Positions 1-7,176 of a DNA stretch of 10,959 bases are shown here, in pieces (position 1 is the first letter of the stretch; each line of letters begins with the position of its first letter). Source of the stretch: Burkholderiaceae bacterium. GTDB taxonomy: Bacteria > Pseudomonadota > Gammaproteobacteria > Burkholderiales > Burkholderiaceae_C. The translations under genes and the position numbers were made by a program. The DNA is taken from positions 1 to 10,959 of the forward strand of contig JAOTTZ010000026.1 in the NCBI GenBank assembly GCA_029864165.1, in the 5' to 3' direction. A model generated the notes under the pieces. The model was not told the origin of the DNA and searched no databases. It was given only the letters and a program-made list of their open reading frames with translations.

Positions 1-567
1 GCCGAGCGCCGTAGGTTGCCGATGGTGAGGATAGAGAAGGATTACGTTTTCGAGGGGCAAAACGGCAAGGCAACTCTGCTTGACCTGTTCGAAGGTCGCC
101 GCCAACTCATTGTTTACCACTTCATGTTCGCTCCCGACTGGGGCGAGGGTTGCGACGGCTGTTCGTGGGTGGTCGACGCGATGTCTCATCCCGCCCATCT
201 GCACGCTCGCGATACCTCGTTGGTACTGGTGTCGCGAGCGCCTTTGGACAATCTTGTGCGTTACAAAGCACGCATGGGCTGGGATTTGCCGTGGTATTCA
301 TCTTTTGGCAGTGACTTTAATGTCGATCTTGGCGCCACCATCCATGAGGACGAGAGGCATGGCGCGAGCGTATTCCTGTGCGAAGGAGAGACCATCTATC
401 GGACCTACTTCACGGGCGCGCGTGGGGTCGAGTACCTGGGTAGTCACTGGACCTACCTCGACCTGACGCCATTGGGTCGCCAGGAAACCTGGGAAGACTC
501 ACCCCAAGGCTGGCCGCAGGATGAACCGTACCGTTGGATTCGCCGCCACGATGATTACGGCAGTTAA
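1..567 (+). CDS. DUF899 family thioredoxin-like protein, 5' end cut by window edge
   Basis: The reading frame is open from base 1 and ends at TAA 565-567. The visible 189 codons match the DUF899 family (thioredoxin-like fold, physiological role poorly defined) from a point near its N-terminus: the ERRxLPxVRxEKDYVF entry, the block RRQLIVYHFMFAPDW, a C-D-G-C pair in the following GCDGCSW, then SRAPL, an RMGWDLPWYSSFGSDFN block and the C-terminal RHDDYG. The first candidate start codons in the window (TTG at 16, ATG at 22) fall inside the conserved ERRxLPxVR stretch, so they are not the true start; family members have further residues before this point. The CxxC pair sits where thioredoxin-fold proteins carry their redox cysteines, but enzymatic activity cannot be inferred. 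The gene converges on the GH15-DUF547 gene and is separated from it by 52 bp. The family assignment is from recognition of conserved blocks and is quite secure. Confidence 0.88.
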   Translation, partial: AERRRLPMVRIEKDYVFEGQNGKATLLDLFEGRRQLIVYHFMFAPDWGEGCDGCSWVVDAMSHPAHLHARDTSLVLVSRAPLDNLVRYKARMGWDLPWYSSFGSDFNVDLGATIHEDERHGASVFLCEGETIYRTYFTGARGVEYLGSHWTYLDLTPLGRQETWEDSPQGWPQDEPYRWIRRHDDYGS

Positions 568-620
568 GGCGGCAGGTTAACAACACTACGCGTCGCAGCT
601 TGCGTCGTGTTGAACCGCCC
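568..620. terminator. Stem-loop in convergent gap, possible bidirectional terminator
   Basis: The 52-bp gap between the two convergent stop codons holds an imperfect inverted repeat. The left arm contains GGTT...AACACTACGC (576-591) and the right arm GCGTCGTGTTGAACC (602-616), with one mismatch and a 3-nt bulge around a loop of about ten bases. GGCGG/CCGCC at the outer edges can extend it. There is no T-run on either side, so it is not a textbook intrinsic terminator. Position between convergent genes is the main argument for the call. Confidence 0.4.
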
Positions 621-3304
621 TAGCGATTCAACCGCCAGTCATACGGCGTGTAGGTCAGCCTTATGCGGTCCGCGTTGCGCTCGATTTGCTGCGCGAGATT
701 GCGGTCGAAGAGGTAACGCGCAACGGTGTCGAACACCGCATTGCGCGCGGCGCCGAAATCCTTGCGGTACCAGCGGAAGATCTCCGACACGTGTAGCGTA
801 TCGCCGTGCAACGCGGTCGATGCGTTGATAAACGTGCGCGCTGCGGCGTCGAGTTGCTCTTCTATACGGTCGGGGGTGTAGGCATCGATAGGCGGGCAGG
901 TGCGGCTCGCACACACCAGGGCGAAATGGATGCGCGGATCAACGTTGCGCACCATGCAAACTTTGCGCGGGTCGTCGCGACGCAGGCGGGGGCGCAGCCG
1001 GTACGGCGGCACTGCGTTGCCGCGCAGGATACCGTGCTCGATGTCGGCTGCAGAATAAATCTTGCCGCCGATGCGGTAGCGGATGCACTCGAAGAAGAGC
1101 GGCACTTCTTTGACCGATTTGCGTATGCCCAGTTCAACCACACCGTGTATCACCAGCGTATTGAACAAGTTGGTCCAAAATGCAATTCGCTCGGCGTCGG
1201 TTTTAAAAACTGCGGGGTCAAAATTTGCAAGCTGCGCGGCCCGTCCGCGAAAGACCTTGTACGTCTGGGCACTGCGGATGGCAGCATAGTCAACCTGCTG
1301 CGTATGGCCATCGTAGAACTGCCCGCGCACAACGTTCATAGCGTGCTTCATGGCTCGCGCCGGATGCTCCGACACAGCATCGCTGGTTTCTCCGCCGTCG
1401 TTCAGCACCGCTTGGCCGACGAGCAACGCGGCTTTGCGCGTCCATTTCATCGGCTCCGCTTCGACGCGCTCGCGCCGGGCCTCAAGATAGCGCAATAACG
1501 TTGTGGCGTAGCCGATGTGCGAATACGCTTGGGGAAAGTTGCCGGTAATCTCCTGGTAGCGCGGTTCGTATTGCTCGCCGAAGAGCCCCAGGTGGTTGGT
1601 GTAGCGCCCGACCTCGCGCAGGTATTCATCGACTTCGTCGAGCCGGCCCTGCAATATCAAGCAATGCAAATACCAGAACAGACAAATCATGAAACCCTGC
1701 TCCTGGCCGTCCAAACCGTCTTTGGCTTCGTACCGCAGCATGGTGCGGTCGTGCAGCAGCTCGCGCTCTATGACCTCTATCGTCCGTGCAACCCGATGGT
1801 CCGAGCATGGTAAGAAGCCGCTGAGCGGAATCAACAACAACGCGGCGTCGACCGCTTCGGTGTCATAGTGCTGGGTGAACGCGCCGCGCTTTTCGTTGTA
1901 GCCGCGCTTGAAGATGTCGTCGCGAATCGCATCACGCTCGCTCGCCCAGCGTGCGATATCGCCGGGAAAACCGTAGTGCTCGGCAATCTTGATCGCGCGG
2001 TCGAGCGCAACCCAGCACATGAGCTTGGAGTGAACATAGTGTCGTGGGCCAATGCGCGCCTCCCAGATGCCATCGTCCGGTTCGCGCCACACGCGAATCA
2101 CTTCATCCACGAGCGGCTGCAACACCTCCCAGTCCTCAAAGCGGATTCTTCCCACCAACCGAGAAACTGCGAACAGGGCATCGAAGAGTTCGCCGTAAAT
2201 ATCGTGCTGGCGCTGGTGAATCACATGCTGCCCAATGCGCACAGGGCGCGAGCCCCTGTAGCCTGAGAGATGTTCGAGCTCGGTTTCGTCACTGGGCGGC
2301 ACGGGCTCCTGAAGCCGATAGACGATAGAGAGTTTGCCTTGTGCACCTTGGCTGGTGAGTTGCGCAAGCCAGCCGAGGTAATGTTCGGTTTCGGTGACGT
2401 GGCCGAGCTCGAACAGTGCAGACAGTGTCATGCTGGTATCGCGGATCCAACTCAACCGGTAGTCCCAGTTGCGCTCGCCGTAGATGATCGCCGGCAACGA
2501 GGTCGTCCCGGCCGCGGCGATGGCGCCGGTTTTCTCGACTTGCAGCAGTTTCAGCACCAGGGCGGCGCGGTCGAGTTGACCCTGCCACCAGCCGTCGTGC
2601 CGCGCGCGCCATGTCTCACTTTGCAGCAGCCAGGCCTGCCAGTACGCCTGCGTGCGGGCGAGCAACTGCTCGCATTCGTCAGCAGCCGGCGGCGGGTGGG
2701 CGTCGCCGTAATCGAGTACAAACCAAAGCACATCGCCAGCACCGACATCGACGCTTGCGTTGCCTGCGTTCCAGGTTAACGGCTGGCTGGTTGCCAGCGT
2801 CACGCGCTCGTCAGCGCTGCGAAAGGCGATACCGTTGTCAATGGCTTCGAGCATGGGCACGCGCCGTCCGTAGTCGAAGCGCGGCGAACATTCAACGACC
2901 AGGCGGATTTGCCCGTGCACAGCGACCACACGGCGTATGAGCTGGGGCGGGCGCGCACGCTTGGCGCCGGTGGCAACCATGAAGTCGGTCAACTGCATCT
3001 CGCCGGCCGCGGTGCGAAACCGCGTCTGCAAGATGTTGGTCTGCGGCAGGTAGATCTGCGACGAGTCGTAAGCTGCATCGGGGCGCAGCGAGAAACACCC
3101 ACCCTTTTGGTCATCAAGGATTGCAGCAAACACGGAGGGTGAGTCCAGGCACGGCAGACACATCCAGTCGAGCGCGCCGTCGAGTCCAATCAGCGCGACC
3201 GTGCTGCCGTCGCCGATGACGCCGTAATCGCCAATCTTCTTGTAGCCGATGGCATCCTCACTTTTGTACGCACGACGCTTGCGTTGTCCGCGGTCGCCGG
3301 GCAA
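620..3304 (-). CDS. GH15 (glucoamylase/trehalase-like) glycosidase fused to C-terminal DUF547 domain
   Basis: An 894-residue protein with two recognisable parts. Residues about 21-610 form a bacterial GH15 enzyme of the trehalase/glucoamylase-like type: the N-terminal beta-sandwich signature YKKIGDYGVIGDGSTVALIG followed by GLDGALDWMCLPCLDSPSVF (21-59), then the (alpha/alpha)6 barrel with NWDYRLSWIRDT (279-290), DGIWEARIGPRHYVHSK (411-427; Glu415 is the likely general acid) and GLFGEQYEP...GNFPQAYSHIGY (573-599; Glu577 is the likely base). Residues about 665-870 match DUF547: IAFWTNLFNTLVIHGVVE (707-724), IHFALVCASRTCPPI (792-806) and FRWYRKDFG (843-851). The expected GH15 chemistry is exo-hydrolysis of alpha-glucosides or trehalose with inversion; the substrate cannot be read from sequence. 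No signal peptide is visible, so a cytoplasmic location is likely. The only plausible start between the upstream in-frame stop (3368-3370) and the conserved domain is TTG 3302-3304, and it lacks a clear Shine-Dalgarno. DUF547 function is unknown. Confidence 0.87.
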   Translation of the reverse strand: MPGDRGQRKRRAYKSEDAIGYKKIGDYGVIGDGSTVALIGLDGALDWMCLPCLDSPSVFAAILDDQKGGCFSLRPDAAYDSSQIYLPQTNILQTRFRTAAGEMQLTDFMVATGAKRARPPQLIRRVVAVHGQIRLVVECSPRFDYGRRVPMLEAIDNGIAFRSADERVTLATSQPLTWNAGNASVDVGAGDVLWFVLDYGDAHPPPAADECEQLLARTQAYWQAWLLQSETWRARHDGWWQGQLDRAALVLKLLQVEKTGAIAAAGTTSLPAIIYGERNWDYRLSWIRDTSMTLSALFELGHVTETEHYLGWLAQLTSQGAQGKLSIVYRLQEPVPPSDETELEHLSGYRGSRPVRIGQHVIHQRQHDIYGELFDALFAVSRLVGRIRFEDWEVLQPLVDEVIRVWREPDDGIWEARIGPRHYVHSKLMCWVALDRAIKIAEHYGFPGDIARWASERDAIRDDIFKRGYNEKRGAFTQHYDTEAVDAALLLIPLSGFLPCSDHRVARTIEVIERELLHDRTMLRYEAKDGLDGQEQGFMICLFWYLHCLILQGRLDEVDEYLREVGRYTNHLGLFGEQYEPRYQEITGNFPQAYSHIGYATTLLRYLEARRERVEAEPMKWTRKAALLVGQAVLNDGGETSDAVSEHPARAMKHAMNVVRGQFYDGHTQQVDYAAIRSAQTYKVFRGRAAQLANFDPAVFKTDAERIAFWTNLFNTLVIHGVVELGIRKSVKEVPLFFECIRYRIGGKIYSAADIEHGILRGNAVPPYRLRPRLRRDDPRKVCMVRNVDPRIHFALVCASRTCPPIDAYTPDRIEEQLDAAARTFINASTALHGDTLHVSEIFRWYRKDFGAARNAVFDTVARYLFDRNLAQQIERNADRIRLTYTPYDWRLNR

Positions 3305-3326
3305 AGCGCTACGGCTGGGCGGCGGT

Positions 3327-3345
3327 TTGCCAACCGCGGTGGCAA
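3327..3345. promoter_or_regulatory. Near-palindrome upstream of the GH15-DUF547 gene
   Basis: TTGCCAA-CCGCGG-TGGCAA is an inverted repeat with a single extra base. It lies 23 bp before the TTG start inside the 182-bp gap after the OGT-like gene. The octamer GTGGCAAC occurs at its right arm (3339-3346) and again at 3359-3366. This could be an operator for the downstream gene or a chance GC-rich palindrome. The rest of the gap (3305-3486) shows no reading frame or promoter that I can support. Confidence 0.22.
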
Positions 3346-3486
3346 CCCACGCGTTGGAGTGGCAACGCTAGACAGCTGTCATGGCGTTGTCAACACTGGA
3401 GAGCAGAAGCAGTATATGGCGCAGGTGCGCGCCTTTCCTGACGTTGCAGCGATCCGTACGTCGCGCTCCTGCCGCGCGAGGCGTGG

Positions 3487-5748
3487 TCAGCGTGGACGAG
3501 CATGGTCGGCGAGGAACGCCGGGGCCGCCACGTAGATATGCTGCGGCGGTAGGCCAGCTAGATTCCGCTCATACATCTGCGTGTAAGCATCCTCGATGTG
3601 CTTGGTAATGAGTGGCGTGTCAAACAATGGTGTGGTCAAGCGGTTGCGCGCCAACTTGTTCTTGATACCACGCAGGCGAGTTGGATGGGTGGCCAGTTCA
3701 ACCGCCAGTGCTTCATACTGTTCTTGCGTGGTAGTGATAAGTTCAGGTAAGTCGATAGCGTTCAGTTGGCTTGCCGCCACTCTACTGGCAAACGCCTCTC
3801 CCATACACGTCAACACCGGCAAGCCAACCCAAAGCGCATCACTTGCCGTTGTGTGGGCGTTGCAGGGCAGTGTGTCTAGAAATAGGTCCGCTGCACGGTG
3901 CCGCGCGAGGTGTTCAGAGATGGGCCGACGCTCGGCAAACACCAGGCGCTGCGCGGTCACACCTCTTTGCGCCGCCTCTCGACGAAGATTTTCGGCCGCC
4001 GTAGGGTTGTCTTCGAGCAGCCATAAGACGCTGCCATCCACTTGTTGGAGGATTCGCATCCAACCGTCGAAGATCGCCGGCGTGATCTTTTGGCTGCCAT
4101 TGAAGCAGCAAAACACGAAACCTCGCTCGGGCAGCCCCAACTCCTCACGGGCAAACACCTTTGTGGTCATCTGTCGATTTGCATCGCTGATTAGGTAGCT
4201 ATGAGGCAGACACGCAATCTTTTCGCTGTAGTGTCGCTGGCACGCTTGGGGAATCACGATCCGGTCCGCCACAAAATAGTCGATGCAGTCTGACCCGGTT
4301 GTCCCCGGATAGCCCATGTAGCCCACTTGTATGGGCGCTGCTCTATGGCCGAAGATGCCAAACCTGCTGTCCCTGGTAAACCCCATCAAGTCAACAGCAA
4401 TGTCTACCTCCAGGTTTCTCGACAGCAGCGCAATTTCATTGTCGGATTGAGTGGTCACGTCGATAAAAGCCTCAAACGCCGCGGCGATCCGCTTGCGCAT
4501 TCCGCTCTCTCGATCTGAGCCAAAAGAGAAAGCGACCAGTTCAAACCGAGATCTATCGTGCTGCTCAAACAACGTTGCGGTCATGTATCCGGCGGCGTGT
4601 TCGCCGTAATCGGCGGAGTAGTAGCCAATGCGAATCTTCTCGCGTCGTGCACGCTTGGCCATGTTGCCAAGCTCAAAACTGACGGGGTGCTTATCGGCTA
4701 CCCAAATCGCTGCGGCCTTGCGCTGCAGGGCTGGTGCCCCACTGAAAAAAAGAACGGAGAAAGGCGGAGAGGCTTCTTCGTTGCGTTCTATTTTTTCAGT
4801 CAGTTGTGCAATTTGGTTGTCAAAGTCGCTCCAATCACAAACAAGCATCTTGGTTTGAACCCGAAGGCCCAACAAGAATTCGTAATCAGGATTGATTGCC
4901 AAAGCCCGGTCGAAGCTGTCAATAGCAGCCTGGTACTGCTTTAAGTTGCTCAATGTCACGCCGCGGTTGCTGTAGGCTTGTGCATAGTCGGGCTCGAGTT
5001 GAATCGCTTTGTCGTAACTGTCGATGGCAGCCTGGTGCTGCCTCAAGTCGTTCAATGCCACGCCACGGTTGTTGTACGCCCGCGCATAGTCAGGCTGGAG
5101 TTGGATCGCTTTTTCGTAACTGTCCACGGCAGCTTGGTGCTGCTTCATGTTGTTCAATGCCACGCCGCGGTTGTTATACGCCTGCGCATCTTCGGCCTGG
5201 AGTTGGATTGCTTTGTCGTAACTGTCGATAGCAGCCTGGTGCTGCTTGACGGCATTCAACGCGACGCCGCGGTTGTAGTAGGTCTGTGCATCCTCAGGCT
5301 CGAGTTGAATCGCCTTGTCGTAGCTGTCGATGGCAGCTTGGTGCTGCTGCAAGTGATTTAACGCATTGCCACGGTTGTAGTAGGCTGCCGCAGAGTCAGC
5401 GCTGAGTTGGATGGCTTGGTCGTAGCGGTCAACGGCGGCTTGGTGCTGCTTCATGTCGCTCAATGCCACACCAAGATTGATGTATACATCTGCGCGGTCA
5501 GTCTTGAGTTGAATCGCCTTGCCTATCAACTCCACGGCAAGCGCGGGATTCTTGCTTTGGTACGCGATGCAACCCAAGCAGTGAAGTGCGTCAAAGTGCA
5601 TGGGTTGCAACTTGAGCACTGCTTGATAAATTTCCCTTGCCTGCGCTAAATACCCCGTTTGGTGGAGTGCAAACCCCTCCATGAACTTGGACTGTGCCCG
5701 TGTTGCCGCTGGCCTATTGGCCAGCGCTTTGTTTCTTCGGGTCTTCAT
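3487..5748 (-). CDS. TPR protein with SPINDLY/O-GlcNAc transferase-like C-terminal domain (GT41)
   Basis: A 753-residue protein built like bacterial OGT/SPINDLY homologues. Residues 18-289 are eight back-to-back 34-residue TPR units with no gaps. Units 3-8 each carry Asn at the same place (91, 125, 159, 193, 227, 261), matching the asparagine ladder that OGT TPR superhelices use to hold peptide backbone. Residues 290-365 are the linker typical of this family (VCDWSDF, then SPPF and APALQRKAA). Residues 370-735 are the GT41 catalytic region: RIGYYSADYGEHAAGYM with His384 (equivalent to human OGT His498), FNGSQKITP with Lys554 (equivalent to Lys842), VLWLLEDN, DLFLDTLPCNAHTTASDALW with His632-Thr633-Thr634, and FASRVAAS. 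The key residues are intact, so a sugar-nucleotide-dependent Ser/Thr glycosyltransferase is likely; donor (UDP-GlcNAc or GDP-fucose) and target are unknown. No signal peptide: cytoplasmic. ATG 5746-5748 has no good Shine-Dalgarno. Confidence 0.92.
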   Translation of the reverse strand: MKTRRNKALANRPAATRAQSKFMEGFALHQTGYLAQAREIYQAVLKLQPMHFDALHCLGCIAYQSKNPALAVELIGKAIQLKTDRADVYINLGVALSDMKQHQAAVDRYDQAIQLSADSAAAYYNRGNALNHLQQHQAAIDSYDKAIQLEPEDAQTYYNRGVALNAVKQHQAAIDSYDKAIQLQAEDAQAYNNRGVALNNMKQHQAAVDSYEKAIQLQPDYARAYNNRGVALNDLRQHQAAIDSYDKAIQLEPDYAQAYSNRGVTLSNLKQYQAAIDSFDRALAINPDYEFLLGLRVQTKMLVCDWSDFDNQIAQLTEKIERNEEASPPFSVLFFSGAPALQRKAAAIWVADKHPVSFELGNMAKRARREKIRIGYYSADYGEHAAGYMTATLFEQHDRSRFELVAFSFGSDRESGMRKRIAAAFEAFIDVTTQSDNEIALLSRNLEVDIAVDLMGFTRDSRFGIFGHRAAPIQVGYMGYPGTTGSDCIDYFVADRIVIPQACQRHYSEKIACLPHSYLISDANRQMTTKVFAREELGLPERGFVFCCFNGSQKITPAIFDGWMRILQQVDGSVLWLLEDNPTAAENLRREAAQRGVTAQRLVFAERRPISEHLARHRAADLFLDTLPCNAHTTASDALWVGLPVLTCMGEAFASRVAASQLNAIDLPELITTTQEQYEALAVELATHPTRLRGIKNKLARNRLTTPLFDTPLITKHIEDAYTQMYERNLAGLPPQHIYVAAPAFLADHARPR
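4882..5493 (-). repeat. Six tandem 102-bp units encoding TPRs 3-8 of the OGT-like protein
   Basis: The gene holds six consecutive 102-bp units with no spacing, corresponding to residues 86-289. Units 4-7 are especially alike at both protein and DNA level, sharing the core KQHQAA[IV]DSY[DE]KAIQL and DNA blocks such as CAATGCCACGCCGCGGTTG. Such similarity points to recent expansion or homogenisation inside the gene. The number of units could differ between strains through recombination or slippage. Confidence 0.88.
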
Positions 5749-5763
5749 TCGGGGAGCATGTCG

Positions 5764-5781
5764 CCGAAACGTGCATTTCGG
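5764..5781 (-). promoter_or_regulatory. Small perfect hairpin in the leader of the OGT-like gene
   Basis: CCGAAA and TTTCGG form a perfect 6-bp stem with a 6-base loop, ending 15 bp before the ATG of the OGT-like gene. The leader has no recognisable Shine-Dalgarno, so the hairpin may influence translation or bind a regulator. It could also be chance. Confidence 0.2.
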
Positions 5782-5837
5782 ACAGGTGTTGCGTTAAACC
5801 AAGCGCTGAACAGAAGACTTTTCTAGGTCAGTGGCTC

Positions 5838-5869
5838 AAAAAAGGTGATTGACGGGACGAGTAACGTCA
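5838..5869 (-). terminator. Possible intrinsic terminator after the HExxH membrane protein gene
   Basis: On the minus strand, a TGACG/CGTCA stem with a 10-base loop (5850-5869) lies 5 bp after the stop codon and is followed six bases later by a run of six T (plus-strand A-run 5838-5843). The stem is short, so efficiency would be modest. It suggests that the membrane protein and the OGT-like gene are separately transcribed. Confidence 0.38.
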
Positions 5870-5874
5870 GCCCT

Positions 5875-6963
5875 TCAGTGGCGCAGCACCAGGAGGACTA
5901 TGAAAACCGCTACGGCAATAACGTAGTAGACGACGCTCACGATCCACGAGGCGACGGTGTTCCAGATCAAAGAGGTGTCGCCGTTCTGCGATCGACTTCC
6001 CTGCGCCGCGTAGGCCCACACTTCCCATGGATTGTTGTAGTACGCCCAGGCTTCTACACCGGCGATACCTTTGCCGGCGATCAGTCCGACAACCAACCCG
6101 ATGATGGAGGCGGGAATGAACCACAACAGATAACTCACGGTAAAAATGGGGCCGAAGATGAAGTGCTGCAGAACATGCTGGGATTCGTGCGTTTCCACCG
6201 GGTGCCCGGTCATCACGGCGCCTTGCGTAAAGGCAAAGTTGTTCTTCAAGCGCAGCCCGTCGTGGTAGTAGGTATAAAACTTTCGGTTGTCGGTGCGGAT
6301 CTGCCCCTGGTTATTGAACAAGTGCCATGACGCGGTATGGTGGACGATGCCCAAGTGATTACCCAGGCCGCCCCAGGAAGCGTTCACAAGCACTAGCAAC
6401 CACCCAAGACCCCAGTGGTAACTGCCGTAAGTGGCGGCTATCAGCACATCGAGCAGCGCACCCACGGTAAACAGCCAAGTCACTGTATCGAGATACCGTT
6501 CATAGGCCGCCGGAGCGTTGTTGTCGGGGACCATGAAGCACAGCACGCCGGCAGTAACAAACCCGCCGGCCAGTACCGAAAGCTCTACGGCGCCGAGTGC
6601 CTTCCAGCCCCCGCTGGCGGTACCGTTGATCAGCCCCAGTATCAACAGCACCAGGGCGGCAGCGGCGACGAAGAACAACCACACGCCCATCATCCAAGGC
6701 GGCATCCACTGCGCAAAAATAAGTCCGCCGGTAGTTCCCGCATACACCGCCAGGGGAGCAAGCAGGAGGCCTTCAAGCGCTGCCAGCGGCGCCTTGCGGC
6801 CGATGACGGCCACCTTCATTCCGAGCACGGCGGCGATGCCGATAACGATCAGCTCGACCATGGTCAACTTGAAGGCATAGCCATAGTTCATGCAGCCACG
6901 GAGCTGCTCCAGCGTCCATCCGTCGACACTGGCGACACGGCAGATCTCAGTCAACTCATTCAT
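5875..6963 (-). CDS. Polytopic membrane protein with HExxH motif, putative membrane metallopeptidase-like protein
   Basis: A 362-residue integral membrane protein that I cannot assign to a named family. Hydrophobic segments are visible at about 34-52, 61-83, 88-113, 123-146, 158-177, 184-204, 269-297 and 333-360, giving seven or eight membrane spans. Between the sixth and seventh spans lies a soluble stretch of about 65 residues that ends in THESQHVLQHFIFGP. It contains H259-E260-x-x-H263, the zinc-binding signature of many metallopeptidases, followed by Gln266 and an FGP turn. The order HExxH-xx-Q-x(n)-GP, with a membrane span and then NNPWEVWAYA (Glu314), resembles a pattern in several uncharacterised bacterial membrane proteins, where the later Glu could be a third ligand. 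Zinc binding and proteolysis are inference. ATG 6961-6963 is chosen because it is the first Met and gives a short non-membrane N-terminus; no strong Shine-Dalgarno is present, and Met25 is an alternative. It is followed by a terminator-like hairpin. Confidence 0.75.
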   Translation of the reverse strand: MNELTEICRVASVDGWTLEQLRGCMNYGYAFKLTMVELIVIGIAAVLGMKVAVIGRKAPLAALEGLLLAPLAVYAGTTGGLIFAQWMPPWMMGVWLFFVAAAALVLLILGLINGTASGGWKALGAVELSVLAGGFVTAGVLCFMVPDNNAPAAYERYLDTVTWLFTVGALLDVLIAATYGSYHWGLGWLLVLVNASWGGLGNHLGIVHHTASWHLFNNQGQIRTDNRKFYTYYHDGLRLKNNFAFTQGAVMTGHPVETHESQHVLQHFIFGPIFTVSYLLWFIPASIIGLVVGLIAGKGIAGVEAWAYYNNPWEVWAYAAQGSRSQNGDTSLIWNTVASWIVSVVYYVIAVAVFIVLLVLRH

Positions 6964-7097
6964 AAAGCGCGTTCGCAGTTACGGTACTGTCGGGCTCGAT
7001 CGGACTACCGAACCTGGCGCTACGACACTACGTCGACCCAGTCGTGCAAGCCACCTCCATAAGTCTTTGCGCTGCGTGGGACGAGAGTGCGACCGAT

Positions 7098-7119
7098 GCC
7101 CTGCGTATCCAGCAGGGGC
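7098..7119 (-). terminator. Weak stem-loop downstream of the caspase lipoprotein gene
   Basis: GCCCTGC and GCAGGGGC pair with one bulged base around a 7-base loop, about 58 bp after the stop codon of the caspase lipoprotein gene on the minus strand. No T-run follows. The surrounding 213-bp gap (6964-7176) otherwise shows no gene or clear promoter. Confidence 0.22.
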
Positions 7120-7176
7120 ACCCCTCGGCGTCAATCGACAAACGTATCCGGATTGCGTGGTATTAGAAGACCTTGG

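Noticed and set aside
16..24. TTG at 16 or ATG at 22 as the true start of the DUF899 gene
   Set aside because: The frame is open to base 1, and the residues encoded before these codons continue the conserved family entry. Both codons fall inside the domain.
806..1498. A 230-codon plus-strand open frame
   Set aside because: It lies wholly opposite the GH15-DUF547 gene, whose conserved motifs on the minus strand are unambiguous. The plus-strand product has no recognisable features.
4953..5361. CRISPR-like or satellite-like periodic repeats
   Set aside because: The 102-bp period has no unique spacers and is a multiple of three. It translates on the minus strand into 34-residue TPR units.
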